A program made the translations under genes and the position numbers. Under the pieces are notes generated by a model. That model was not told where the DNA came from, ran no database searches, and saw nothing but the letters and a program-made list of their open reading frames with translations. This document shows, piece by piece, positions 33,060 to 45,309 of a stretch of DNA of 64,000 bases. Positions within the stretch are counted from its first letter, which is position 1; each line of letters opens with the position of its first letter. The stretch is from Hemibagrus wyckioides (taxonomy: Eukaryota; Chordata; Actinopteri; Siluriformes; Bagridae). The stretch covers positions 7,887,699-7,951,698 of the forward strand of contig NC_080713.1 in NCBI RefSeq assembly GCF_019097595.1. The letters run 5' to 3'.

Positions 33060-34750
33060 TAATTCTTTTTTGTTCATTCCTAATGGAATCTTACAAATGT
33101 ATAATCACGAGAAGTAAAAACAAGGACAAGAAGAAAACTAGAAAATTGATAGAACAGATTGAAATGAAACATTTGGTTGCAAAAATGTGACCAAATTCTT
33201 GATTAGTATCAAATCCCAGACATCACTGTACAGAATTTTCAGTTTCTCACTCTCCTGTCTAGCCATCCTGCAGGATCCCAATTAGTGTCTGAATACCTCA
33301 TTAGCAGAAAAGACTCCTCCAGATCCTCCAGATGTTAGAGTGCAGAAAAAGTCGTGGGACAATGGTAAGACCCATGGAATGTTAACCCTAAATGTGCTGC
33401 TAGCCACACTATTTATACGCTATTTTGGGCTTTCTATCTTGCGAGTTTGAGATGCAAGGAAGAAAACCTGAGACACCGACGCCTCGTTAGTGCTGATGCT
33501 GAGCCACTCAACTGAGGAAAAGACAGATTGTGTGCTACGACAATTTGCACAGATGCAGCTGAATATCATCACATCATCATCCACTGAAGGGGAAATCCTC
33601 AACAGATTATTATGGTGATGGACAGACAAATCGGGGGTAATTTTTTGGTTAACCCTCCTTCTGTTGTTCCGTTCGTTTGTTTTAAATTTTACATTGAAAT
33701 CATCTGCTGTTGTTTTGGAATACCTAGCATGGTTACACAGGTGTGATTGTAAAATATATAAATATATTGTCTAATGCTCTGTTCACACATACAGTGACTC
33801 GCAGCTGCAAAACGAGCAGAAAGCATTCATTTCAATGGGATCTGCCAAATTCTGCCAACATGAGCGATAGCAAATGATAGTGACTAGACGTCCAGCGTAG
33901 TGACAACATTAAGAAAAGCAAATACAGGATGAGTCGGTGCAGTGGCTATGAATGGACTACAGTATGATTGTATGAAATATATAACATTTTAAAAGGTGCA
34001 AAGATAAATGCACACAGGACAATTGGCTTTCTTTTGACTGGATGAGTCAATGAGTGTATCATGGTTTATTTTTTTACATAGAAAAAATATGACAACATTT
34101 AATTGGACATAATTCACGAATTGTCCTGGTATCATGGTGTAGAATAAAACGTTGCAATTTTGAAATCACTGACAAGACAATTTTTATTGCTGTCCTGTTT
34201 CTTCTTCATTTTTCTCACTAGTGCCCAGGCTCCTTCCTGATTCCTTGACCTTCACTAGGAAGTGCTTTGCAATGATCAAAAAGGCCATTATCTGTTTTTA
34301 AAAACATCTGCATTCTGCCCTCCTTCTCATAGGAATACATGTAAGATGTGTGCTGACAGTTGAGGGATAAATGCCAAGTAAAAAAGCAGCCTAATTGGGC
34401 AAGGGGGAGTCTTCCAAAGGGGAAAAATGGTGAGGGCAAGTGGGTTGAAGATTGAACAGATTTAGGATACAGTCAAAGCGAATGTTCCAACTATGGCAAT
34501 CATACCTCAAATACTTCAGTGTTCCTGGCTTGATGCTTACATGTAAGGACACTTATTATGCCTGCAGGAATTTCAGTCTTATTCTTCTCTAATGCTCTGT
34601 GAACGGTGAAACGGATTGACCTTGTGCGTGTTAATCTAGACAGTCAAACTTTTAATATTTTCCTTCAAGTCTAAGCAAATGAGCAAGAAGTCCTATATGG
34701 ACTGTGACATTTTAGAAACAGCCTCTTCTCTAATTTATCAGTCTTGCAAA
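33060..34750. other. Unique intergenic sequence, no gene seen
   Basis: Short frames only (33420-33629 and 34218-34439, minus), without recognisable motifs. Confidence 0.4.
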
Positions 34751-34799
34751 CCAGGCTGTAGTTTTTTCAGGATATAGACAGAAAAAAAACCCTGTGCAT

Positions 34800-35345
34800 T
34801 TCAGTCTAACAGGACTGACAATCTACAAATTGTTTTGTCCTCTTCCTCGTCCTTGTCTGCCTTTTATTAACCACCCCCATATTAACCTCCATCTGCTCTG
34901 TTCAACATGTCTGCATGTGTCAGACCAAATCTCCTCCTTTCTCTCTCATCTCATTTGGTGAAATTACCTGAAATTGGCTCCTTTCCTGACTGTTTTGATG
35001 TTTGGTGCCGCTGCTTCCCTTTTCTTCTTTTCCACCTGACTCGTCTTACACCAGTTTCTGAAAGGTATTAATGAGAAGAGGAATTGATTTGTTCCTGTTC
35101 CCCTGCTAGTGCCCTAATATTGGCTTCCCATGTGGATTGACTAGGATTAGTCTTGCTCATGGGAGTTTCCTTGACCCTAACAAATGGATCGGACTAAATT
35201 GCTGCACTTTTGGGCCTGTTTGATTGCTCCAGTTTGTTGTCCTTCTTGACAGGAGGTCAACAACATTGCTGCTTCTTGGAGAATGCGCAATCTTCTTGCT
35301 TAACCTTTGCCCTCTATATCTTCTCCTCATCTATTTTCAGTGACA
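34800..35345. promoter_or_regulatory. Pyrimidine-rich unique block, candidate regulatory element
   Basis: Repeat-free. Contains gtgaaattacctgaaattgg and ggattgactaggattagtct, the latter with two GGATTA/GATTAG cores of OTX/bicoid type. No open frame of note. Confidence 0.25.
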
Positions 35346-35589
35346 GCTGGTCATGACATTAGATGAGAAATATTATAATAAATTAAATCTAATAATAAAA
35401 TCTAACATCTGTCAGTAGCTTGTAACAATGACACTATAAGGGTTGAAGGAGGCATTTTATCACAAAGTATCATCAGTGCAATGAGATTTTAAATGATGCA
35501 TTAAATAGGATAGGCAGTAGCATTTGTGTTGTTACATTTTGTTTCTAGTGTGCAGCGCAATAATGGCATAATGGCCTAATCCCTCAGAA

Positions 35590-36135
35590 TACTAGTGATG
35601 GGAAGTTCAGATCATTTTACTGACTCGGATCTTTGAATCTCGGTCAGCAATATGAACTAATCTTTTTTTTTTCCTAGTCATTTCGTTCAGTTCAGCAGAA
35701 TATAATTACAGTCTTACGTGTTAATAGCCAATTACCTCGACACATCTACTTACTCAAACGTTGATCACATTTACAATAAGACAAAACTATAAATCAAGGC
35801 CGAAATGAGACTGACAGGAAGAAGATCAACACTTTTTTATTTTTCAGAAAATGTTCATTGCACATGTTTTTTTTTAATGTTTCCTAAATATTACACAACA
35901 TTACATTAGTATTATTGACTGTAAAATCGATCCAGGAAGTGATCACGTGATGAACGAATGAATGACTCTGACCCAAAGAGTCAGGAGATGAACTAATCAT
36001 CACTGCATCGCCAAAGCCCACGATGAACGAACAAGCAACTCGGAAGATGAAGTAATCATGTTTCCTGTACAGAACCTATAGTATGTCGCGGTCAATACAC
36101 AATGAACGAATCGCTCTCTGAGACAGCTTCTTGTT
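35590..36135. mobile_element. Probable hAT-like non-autonomous element
   Basis: Starts ctagtgatgggaagttcaga and carries repeated gactcggatcttt, aatgaacgaatc and gagtcaggagatgaac motifs typical of a fish element whose ends read tagtgatggg. The right end is eroded, so the target duplication cannot be shown. The class call is tentative. Confidence 0.45.
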
Positions 36136-36164
36136 CCCGATTCATATTAAGGATTTACAGAATA

Positions 36165-36480
36165 CCAAACATCCATCCAACCATTTCTATATGGTCACAG
36201 TGAACCTGGAGACTATCCTAGGGGACTTGGGGCATGAGGCAGGGGACACCCTGGATGTAGTGCCGACTCACACACAGTTAGTCAGACACTATGGACCATG
36301 TAGAGATAACAATCAGCTTATAGCACATATATTTGGAGTGTGGGAGGAACCCTGAGTAGGCACAGGGAACCCCCAAAGCACGAAGAGAACATGCAAACAC
36401 CAGAGACACAGGGCAGATCAGACAGGAATCAAACCCTCAACCCTGGATGTGCGAGGCAAATGTGCAAAACTTTAAGCGAC
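36165..36480 (-). mobile_element. tRNA-derived SINE relic
   Basis: Reversed body motifs: accctggatgtagtgccgac, actcacacacagt, gtgggaggaaccctgag, gaacatgcaaacaccagaga, and head side tcaaaccctcaaccctgga and gtgcgaggcaaatgtgc. Diverged from the copy at 57128. Confidence 0.6.
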
Positions 36481-36500
36481 TGTACCTCTCAGTACCTCTG

Positions 36501-36885
36501 TACTAAACATGTTACCAAGAAAAGTAAAAAAGAAAAGTGTAATTTGTCTGTGTAATTTGCTCACTATATCTAATTTTAGTTTCTTGTCCCCAATGGCATT
36601 ATGGGGAAAATTAGGATTTCACATGCTTCTCTTTTATCGCTACTGATGACATGTTAATGAGTCAGTAAAGCTCTCTGAAAAATAGGCTAAAACCTAGGGG
36701 TTGATTCAATCTGTGACTGGTGGTGATGTTGGCCTGAAGAAGTTTGTTAATAGTAAATAAACTTATTTGTATGCCAACAGTTTATTAAACCTTATACTGA
36801 TATCGTTTTCATTTTGAAAACTGTGCTAGTATGTTTTAATGTGTAATTTAAAATGTTGTCATTGGCCAAACAGAACAAAAAAGTC
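36501..36885. repeat. Direct repeat D, copy 1
   Basis: Begins tactaaacatgttaccaaga and ends aacagaacaaaaaagtc. It is about 90% like 38887-39287 by eye, with conserved blocks such as cgctactgatgacatgttaa and tttattaaaccttatactga. No coding potential. Confidence 0.85.
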
Positions 36886-36893
36886 AAGGCAAG

Positions 36894-36942
36894 AATTTAT
36901 TAACCCTTATACTGATATCATTTTAATTTTGAAAGTATGTTT
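36894..36942. repeat. Direct repeat D, third partial copy
   Basis: aatttattaacccttatact, gatatcattttaattttgaa and agtatgttt repeat an internal part of copy 1 (36780-36835), immediately after its end. Confidence 0.7.
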
Positions 36943-37017
36943 AATACCAGTCACCACTTTTTAGTCTGGAAAACATTTTGGATTTGTTACTTCTATAAAC
37001 CACAACATATGGAGGGG

Positions 37018-37240
37018 GGGTGGTAGCTCGAGTGGTTGTTGATTGGAAGATTGGGGTTCAAGCCCTAGCACCATCAAGCTGCCACCATTGGACCCCCTTG
37101 AGCAAGAACCCCTAACTCACCCTACTCCAGGGGAGCTGCATCATGGCTGACCCTGCGCTCTGACCCCAACCCCCAAGGATGGGATATACAAAGAAAGAAT
37201 TTTACTGTGCAGTAATTTATATGTGACACATAAACGCGAC
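37018..37240 (+). mobile_element. tRNA-derived SINE family S1 copy 3, full Pol III head
   Basis: A box in ggtagctcgagtggttgttg, B box in ggggttcaagccctagcacc. The body is cctactccaggggagctgca and the tail gaaagaattttactgtgcag, then tatatgtgacacata. Plus-strand orientation, opposite to the copies at 17382 and 25207. Confidence 0.85.
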
Positions 37241-38410
37241 TTAACATATCTCTATCCTCTCAAATCTTAAATCTCTCATAATTCATACAGCCATGATGGC
37301 AGAGATTACTACTGTTTCCATGTTACTGTAATATACTGTTTTGGGAAATAGTTAAAGCTTGTTGTCATACTAGTGTAACTTATCTGCCTGAAAACATTTA
37401 TATTGTTGAATATAGACGTGAATCAGAACCAGCACTCGTTTAGGCTGGGGTTACTGGAAGTGTGTATTCAGGTGAACTCCACAAGTGGTTGAAGATCTAT
37501 TTGTAGTGGTTTAGTCATCAATGCAAAGCAGATAAAAACCCAATCCAGGAAATGTTTAACAGCAGTAACCAGAACTGTAGAATCCAAAGTCACAATACAA
37601 TACGAACGGTTCAGAATTGGCGTCAGAATAAATCTAATGAGAAGGAATTAGACTTCCTGTGGAGGAACACAGACTGCTGTTTAATAAATTAATACAAAAA
37701 AAGTAAAACAGTATTGAAAGACAGTGTTCTGGAAAAATCACTGTATGCTGCACACACCAAGGATCTAGCAAGTCTATTAACATTAGGTCACTTAGATAAA
37801 TGAGCTTGTTTAATTTGAGCGTGTGTGTGTGTGGTGGGTGTGTTTTCAATATGCCAATAATGCTAATACCTAGCTGTCATGACATGTCACAAATTGGCTA
37901 GATCAACACAAAATAAAGATAACCAAAGACACATATTCAGATTAGATCAGAATTCTGTTACCAGTTTCATTTGTGTGTGTGTGTGTGTGTCTGTGTGTGT
38001 GCCTATTACACAGAAAATCAGCTGATTACAATCATTCACCAATCTGTTGTTGTTCTCCATCAATTAATAAACAAATTAATCCGTCTTGCAAACAAGTCAC
38101 CTTATGAATTCCTAAATGATTAAAAAATCTTATAGAACTTTATTAGATTTTATGAAGTGAAATGCAGAGAAAGCTGGTATGTTTCCACACAAACATTTAG
38201 ACTAGAAATTAAAACCAGCTGTCGATGTCATGCCTTTAAAACGGTTGCCGCAGGTTTGTGTATGCGAGCCTGTGTTATTATATATAGTTACTATTATTGA
38301 TGTGAGCATGAAATTAGAACATTTATGTAAAATCATTAGTGGTTTGTCTTTTATAAGTATGTTTTTTGTCTTTAGTGAGAATGCGAGCATTGATTTTCAC
38401 TTTTTTGCTC
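37241..38410. other. AT-rich intergenic sequence
   Basis: No gene seen. A TG tract lies at 37973-38001. Confidence 0.4.
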
Positions 38411-38427
38411 TTTGAGTAAGGTTGTGT

Positions 38428-38854
38428 CTTGTGTACAAGACAGTGGTGAGACCGGCCATGCTGTATGGTTTAGAGACAGTGTCACTGAGGAAGAGACAGG
38501 AGTCAGAGCTGGACGTAGCAGAGCTGAAGATGTTGAGGTTCTCTTTGGGAGGGACACGGTTGGACAGGATTAGGAACGAGTACATCAGAGGGACGGCTCG
38601 TGTTGGACGTTTGGGGGACGAAGTTAGGGAGGACAGGTTAAGATGGTTTGGACATGTCCAGAGGAGGGAGAGTGAGTATATTGGTAGGAGAATGTTGGAC
38701 ATGGAGCTGCCAGGCAGGAGGCAAAGAGGAGGTATATGGATGTAATAAATGAGGATATGAAGCTAGTGGGTGTAAGTGTTGAGGATGCAGAAGATAGGGA
38801 TAGGTGGAGAGAGATGATTCGCTGTGGCGACCCCTGAAGGGAAAAGCTGAAAGA
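38428..38854 (+). mobile_element. 5'-truncated LINE, same RTE-like family, with target-site duplication
   Basis: Encodes VYKTVVRPAMLYGLETVSLR, RLDRIRNEYIRGTARVG and the DRLRWFGHVQRRE block, then the ORF2 end, and finishes with gcgacccctgaagggaaaag. The 13-bp sequence agtaaggttgtgt flanks both ends (38415-38427 and 38855-38867). The final frame has a 1-nt shift near 38735. Confidence 0.88.
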
Positions 38855-38886
38855 AGTAAGGTTGTGTAATTGGGCTTCTCCCCTGA

Positions 38887-39287
38887 TACTAAACATGTTA
38901 CCAAGAAAAGTAAAAAACAAAAAAACAACAACAAAAAACACTGTCTGTGTAATTCATACTTGCTCACTATATCTAATTTTAGTCTCTTGTCCCCAAAGGC
39001 ATTTTGGAGAAAATTAGGATTTCACATGCCTCTCTTTAATCGCTACTGATGACATGTTAATGAGTCAGTAAAGCTCTCTGAAAAATATAAGGCTAAAACC
39101 TAGGGCTTGTTTGACTCTGTGACTGGTGGTGATGTTCGCCCGAAGATGTTTGTTAATAGTAAATAAACTTATTTGTATGCCAACAGTTTATTAAACCTTA
39201 TACTGATATCGTTTTCATTTGGGAAGCTGTGCTAGTATGTTTAATGTGTAATTTAAAATGTCATTGGCCAAACAGAACAAAAAAGTC
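38887..39287. repeat. Direct repeat D, copy 2
   Basis: Matches 36501-36885 in the same orientation, with an A-rich expansion near 38910-38940. Confidence 0.85.
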
Positions 39288-39289
39288 CA

Positions 39290-42120
39290 ACCAGATTTAG
39301 ACAATATACTGTACTTGGATATGATAATACCACATCTATAAAAAAAAATAAAAACTAAACAAAATGTCAATGAAAGAATGAAACGAAATAATAAAAGAGT
39401 GCATGCCCTAAACCTTCGAGTAAATCAATTCCAAAGAGTCTTCTATCATAGACATACACCAGCACCAACTTCTTATAGGGTGCCATTTGTCCTAATCTCA
39501 TACTCAGTCTTCATTTGTGGATTTGTTTTGGCTTTCTTTCTTTCAAGTAATTAATAAGATCTAACAATTTCACATAAATGTCACTATATTTTAATTATGC
39601 GACTTTAGCTACTTATTAATAATAATAATTATTTAATACGTTTCACAATAGTGGGACTTTTTATACAGAAACTCAGGAGCTCCTTTAGTATTCAAACACA
39701 CTGTAGTTCAGAATTAATTGGCTCTTTATGAATACCATTCATAAAAGAAATAAAAAGCACAATTTATGAATATATTTATTCATGTCCAGCTTGTGAAACA
39801 ATGCCCGGTTTTAGTGTGTTTGTTCGTGTGGTAGTGTATTAGTGTGTGTTGGCTCAGATCATGGGATTATCTTCGTTATTTCTTCATTATTTTCATAATG
39901 GTGGCGCAAAACATATTTGTGAAACGATATTTCTGCTACTTCATATTGTTGTGTAGTAAAGAACCTGCTTAGCCCACAATCCTGTCAAAGTTCAGACATA
40001 TATCATTAAAAAATGGAAAAGTTTGCATTAGTAAACTCAGGTTGCTATTAATAACTGTTTATTTGTATAAATATGTTATAGTTTTGTTATTGTTTGTGTC
40101 TGTTTACTTGCCAAGGGGAAAAATGGCACCATTTTACTAGTCATGTGCTGCAGTAAGCTAGGTCCTGTGCACTTCTGGCATTTGTTATTCTTGTTCCATC
40201 TTTTAATTAAATGTAGTAGTTTTTTCCTTATCTTTAGCATTCATTTAAGCAACCAGATTTTCCCCGAATGCTTTAATTGCCTTCCATAGCACTTAAGACA
40301 TCCTTGTCCTGGTTGAATTAAAACATCAGCCAGCCCTTGGCAGTGCCAGTGCCTATCAGCATCTATGCTGAGAGTGTTTCACCCAGCAGTCAATCCAAAG
40401 GACCCCAATGTCTTCGGTAAACACACGGGACCAACCCGCTTTAATCAGCTGTCAACATGGTGATGAATGATGGAGAAAGTTTGAAGAACAAATAAAGTTT
40501 CTTCAGGGGTTTATCCTTTCCTTCGTGTTTGTACTCAAGCACCTTTATTTTCCTGTAAGGACTCTTGAAGTGTTGAAGAGACACTGGAATAAACGAGGAC
40601 AGGGAGAGAGAAAAAAATGAAAGTGAATCAAATAAACATCCTTCAATGAAAGGAAGGTCTTTAAGTATCCTGTGTGGTGTGTTACATTTAAGCAGACTCG
40701 ACTAACTTGTAGTGTTGTCAGGTCATTAGTACTTTGGGCCTTTATAATGGAGCATCTCAGCATCATTAACACTTGGCTAAGGCTTATTTCCAGGCAGGAG
40801 GGAACATTTGGAATAAGCACTCAGGTTTATGTGGCACTAATCTCTGCAAATGGCCTTGGGTAAGAGCCTCTAGTCTGCTTGAGGAGTGACTGTGGAAATA
40901 ACATTATATTTTTTATTTAAATGAACACTCATGTTTTTGGATGTCCCACTGACTGAAGCAATCTCTTCAAATTTTAATTAGGAAAATGCTCTTGCTGTTG
41001 CAGCAATGTCCAGAGCTGCCAGGTTTGCATGCTAAAACCAGAAAATTGGGCATTCACGCACTAGCAAATGGTCAATAAAAGCTTCAATTACAAAACTCAA
41101 AACCACCTATTCAGTACATCAGTAACACTTAACATGCAGATAAACAACAACAACAAATAAACTCATGCCTACAACTGTACATTAAAAAAAGGTGATTCTT
41201 GTGTTTTCAGATTGATTGATTTTTTTAATCTTTATTATTTACTGCTTGATGTATTTCTTTAGGGTATTCTTTTTCACTAACCTCAAATTGACGACGCAGG
41301 TGGACTAAATGGACATTTACAGTGCTCAAGTGTCTCTCGTTGAATTATTTTAATAATACCAGAGATAACTGCGCTGCACTGCTGCCCATTTAGGATTATT
41401 ATAACGTGTAAGGATTGGTATAACATCATCCAGCATTCAGTGACTCTGATCCCTGCAGCAGAGGATGCTGGGTAAGCTGTAGGGGTTATGTCACAATCCT
41501 TTTCTATCTAATATGATGTACGGTCATGAACCAAGAAACACACACACACACACACAGTACGATCAGACCATCTGGAGGATTTGATCTAAACTATGCAGCC
41601 TCATGTTGTCTTTGTGTTCAGCAAGCAGTGGACTGAAGGTGAAAGGTCACCAGAGATAAAAAAAATAAATAAAACTCATATGATAGAAAGAAAAGGATGT
41701 TTGGATTTGTCAGCGGTTAAGAAACCCAGTCAAGGCCATGATCGAGTCACTTAAACATTAAAGTAGAATTTCCTGAAACCTGTTCTGTTGCACTGCTCAA
41801 ACAAACAAACAAACAAACAAACAAACAGAGACAGACAGACAAACAAACAAATGATCAAATGAACATATTACATATTTTTATAAACATGTCTGAAATTATT
41901 TCCTATTTACCACACAACAAATTTTTTGGTGTCAGCCATTTTGTAGTGTTGTCCAAATGTCCATAATGTTTGCTGGATAGTTGTTATTCTTTCAAAATAA
42001 ATCCAGTACATAACAGATTTTTCTATTTCCTATTTCCTATTATGGCATGGCAAAAATAAACAAGTTACTAAGTGGAAAACTTCAGGTTAATAAATAGAAA
42101 ATAAATAATGATTATTAATT
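39290..42120. other. Largely unique intergenic sequence
   Basis: No gene recognised. A repeat-free block at 40190-40480 (tttaattgccttccatagca, gctttaatcagctgtcaaca) looks more complex than its surroundings and could be regulatory. Microsatellites: CA at 41538-41557 and (AAAC)n/(CAGA)n at 41798-41851. Confidence 0.4.
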
Positions 42121-42136
42121 ATTTAATTAATAATAA

Positions 42137-42140
<4 letters not shown>

Positions 42141-42179
<39 letters not shown>
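42141..42179. repeat. (AAT)n microsatellite
   Basis: About 13 AAT units in a TTAATTAA-rich context. Confidence 0.9.
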
Positions 42180-42181
<2 letters not shown>

Positions 42182-42404
42182 TAATTCTTTATAAAATTAA
42201 TTAAAAATAATTATGTAAAACCGAACAGAACTGTAGATAGACGTACATCAAAATCTTTTTAACCTTTCTCCATGTTGCTGTGATGCTGTGCTGCTCTAAT
42301 TTATTTGTATATTTCTAATTTGTATGCACAATTTGTTACGAAAAACAACAAAAACAATGTTTTCAAGTAACGATTAAGATGCATGTGAAAAAGTACTTAA
42401 ATAT

Positions 42405-42830
42405 TTTCCTATAACAGCATGTCCTGAAGTGTTCTATTTCTCTTATTCCACAGAACTTTCATCAATTCTATATTAATTAACGACTCTATTTTATATATTG
42501 AAACATATTTATTTCCTATATAGTTATGTTTAAAGTTAGTTCCTGCTATCATCTATGATGATAGAGCAGCTATAAACAGTTATTCCCTCGCAAGCTTTTC
42601 TTTTATTCGCTTAAATTCTCTTTCTAAAAGCATGACATTTTTGTCAGGTTGTCAAAAGCCAAGCCTTTTCAGTGTCAGAAAACTTAGCTCCATCTTTACC
42701 TCTAACTGTTATAAAACCCCGACACTAGAGACTCTAAATAAACTCAATATAACCTTCCACATCTCTACAATAACACTCATTTCTTCATCTGGTTATGTGG
42801 ATCATCCACCGTACAAATAGTGTGTGTGAG
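42405..42830. repeat. Unclassified dispersed repeat family X, copy 3
   Basis: ttttcctataacagcatgtc, ctgaagtgttctatt, cttattccacagaactttca, and downstream aactgttataaaaccccgac and actagagactctaaataaac. Order agrees with copies 1, 2 and 4. Confidence 0.5.
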
Positions 42831-43161
42831 ATGTTAGTACAGATAACGATAACTAATGATAGCATGTGAGAATAAGCGCATTAATATAAACCTCGCAGGT
42901 GGGAGCGTTATCAGATCAGCCTCTTCTGATCAATCGGATTTGAGAATTCGACATGTAGTATAATGAAAAATTCAAATCTAAGTTCATTCAATCATACACA
43001 ATATGACGTGTAGTGAAATGCTTTTTACAACTGCCTGTGATATAAAAATAGCCAGTTAACACTAAGGTACCGAATTAAGTAATAAAGTAAAAAATAGGAT
43101 CTGAATCGAGTGATTGGATCTGCGTATGTTGCAGTAATGCATATGAATAGGAACATAGAAT

Positions 43162-43164
<3 letters not shown>

Positions 43165-43204
<40 letters not shown>
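43165..43204. repeat. (TA)n microsatellite
   Basis: About 20 TA units. Confidence 0.95.
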
Positions 43205-43208
<4 letters not shown>

Positions 43209-44560
43209 AAAGAGCAAAATTAACTCACTGGATGTGAATAAAGTGCCAGATATAATAGGATTCATTAGAAGATGTGTGTTAATGCAGATTATAGAAACCT
43301 CTTTGTTCCTTATGCTGGTGTGTGTGTGTGTTACAGAGTGTGCTTGTACTAAAAGAAATAAGTAATAAAAGCACTGATTCGTTTAATTACTAGTACATTT
43401 GTGGACGCTTTTGCGTGTGTACGCTCTTGTGTTTGATCTGTGTCAGTGTGTGTACATTTATGTACTGTACATGTGTGCTTTTGTTGCAGCTATTTCCGTC
43501 TGTGTAGAGAGCTGTGTATGATGTGCCCTAGAAGTAATTAACGCTGAACCATATGAGGCAGTTTCTCCACTTCCTTCACTCGTGCTCTCTGTTTACGTTC
43601 TCCAGAGAGCTCTGTGTGCTACACAGTGATTAGCATTTGAAGCGCTCTTCATCGATGCAAACACAGCTGCATACATCAAGTGTGCACACACATACACACA
43701 TGTTCACACGTCCATGCCACTTCCACTCACATGCTCTTTATCGCTCTTTGAATGACACATTTTCATGGACATTTAGAAATGTGTAAGAAGGATTTGCATA
43801 CTTCGGCTGTGTGTGTGTGTGTGTGAGTCTAAGTAGTCAGTCTGAAATTTAAAGTAATAGTTGTATACAATAAAAGACTGTTCCCTTTGTTGCCTAGTTG
43901 ATGTTAAGTAGAATAAAACCAGTACAACTCAATTTAATTTAATTGTGAGCTTCTTGGGAATGTTTTTAACTTCTCATAGCTGATTAAAACACTAGTATAA
44001 ACTGAATCTTTGTATTATGCACCAAAAAAACCCCATAGCATTACCTTTCCCTGCCAACAGAGGCTGTGTTCTCCCGAGGACTAGCAGGACCTCAGACAAG
44101 TTCCAGTTCCTTATTCCACAGTGGACTTCTACTCATTATGAAGTCTTGCCAATCTTCGTGTTGTGTAAGTTGTTTATCCGTGCAGGGTTGAATGTGCTTG
44201 ACACTTTGAGTGTATACCAGACTACTGGTTGTGACATGTCATGCCAGACAATTGCCTGCTCATTTTTTGGACAGTGTTTGGACAGTGAATGGATTCTATA
44301 ACCATCTGCCTGAGTCTGGTTTGTTACATAAGCATTGTTTTCAAGGCAGTATAGTGTAGTAATAAAGGAACAGTGTGCCGTTGTTAGAGCTCTTTGTTGC
44401 CTGTGAGGTGAATTGCGATCGCATAAAAAGATATTACAAGCATTTTCTTTAAACAAACTTGTCCGTATGACTGTATAATCTGGGTCAGGGAACTGAACCA
44501 TGCTTTGGCGGTGGAGCTTATTTCCAGGCTGGAAAAAAAGCAAAGAAAGCTAAAATTCTT
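43205..44560. other. Intergenic sequence, no gene seen
   Basis: Short TG tracts near 43318 and 43809. Open frames at 44017-44301 (plus) and 44136-44543 (minus) overlap each other and carry no recognisable domain. Confidence 0.4.
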
Positions 44561-44564
44561 CTAC

Positions 44565-44790
44565 TTTTGGCTGCTCCCTGTTCGGGGTCGCCACAGCAGA
44601 TCATGCTTTGATTTGGCACAGGTTTTACACTGGATACCCTTCCTGACACAACCCTCCCATATTATCCGGGCTTGGAACCGGCACTGAGAGTTAGCTCTAC
44701 AGTGGCTGGGTTAGCGCCCTGCCCGGGAATCGAACACGGGCCACGGCAATGAGAGCACAGGATCCTGCTGCTGGACCACCGGGCAGTTCG
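44565..44790 (-). mobile_element. tRNA-derived SINE, family S3 copy 2
   Basis: Reversed copy: tail side gctgctccctgttcggggtc and gccacagcagatcat, body gatacccttcctgacacaac, head side cctgcccgggaatcgaacac and gggccacggcaatgagagca. A common teleost SINE pattern. Confidence 0.8.
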
Positions 44791-44849
44791 CAATACTGTT
44801 GTTGTAATAATGTACAAAAAAAGGACATAAATATGTTAGACACAATCAT

Positions 44850-45010
44850 GCACACACACCACAGGCAATTTTGAGATGCCAGTCAGCCTACAATGCATGT
44901 CTTTGGACTGGGGAGGAAACCAGAGTACCCAGAGGAAACCCTGAAGCATGGGGAGAATGAAACAAACCCCCAACCTTGGGGTGTGAGGCAGACAGACTAA
45001 ACACTAAGAT
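44850..45010 (-). mobile_element. SINE relic
   Basis: ggcaattttgagatgccagt, cagcctacaatgcatgtctt, tggactggggaggaaaccag, agtacccagaggaaacc and gtgtgaggcagacagactaa are reversed body and head motifs of the 57128 type. Confidence 0.6.
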
Positions 45011-45021
45011 AATGTGCCCCC

Positions 45022-45078
45022 ACTTCTTCTTCTCCTTCTTCTCCTTCTTCTTCTTATTGTTATTATTGTTGTTGTTCG
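45022..45078. repeat. (CTT)n-(TTG/ATT)n microsatellite
   Basis: Imperfect trinucleotide run between two SINE relics. Confidence 0.8.
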
Positions 45079-45084
45079 ATAATA

Positions 45085-45300
45085 GCAGGCGGGATCTCTA
45101 GCCTGTCCCAGGAACACTTAGCGTGGGTGGGAATACACCCTGAATGGGACGCTAGTCTATCACTGGTCACAAGTCACACATTCACACACTCGTTCACACC
45201 TAGGGGTGATTTAGCATAGCCAATAAACATGTTCTTGGGAAGTGGAATGTAGTGAAAGGTCAGGATCAAACCAGGGGCCGTGAAGCTGTGAGGTGGCAAT
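45085..45300 (-). mobile_element. SINE relic
   Basis: gaatacaccctgaatgggac, gctagtctatcactggtcac, ttcacacactcgttcacacc and gatcaaaccaggggccgtga in order. Third SINE-type fragment in a row after 44565 and 44850. Confidence 0.5.
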
Positions 45301-45309
45301 GTGTGTACA

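Noticed and set aside
38397..38967. Three 100-109-codon minus-strand ORFs
   Set aside because: Antisense frames of the LINE at 38428-38854 and its flank.
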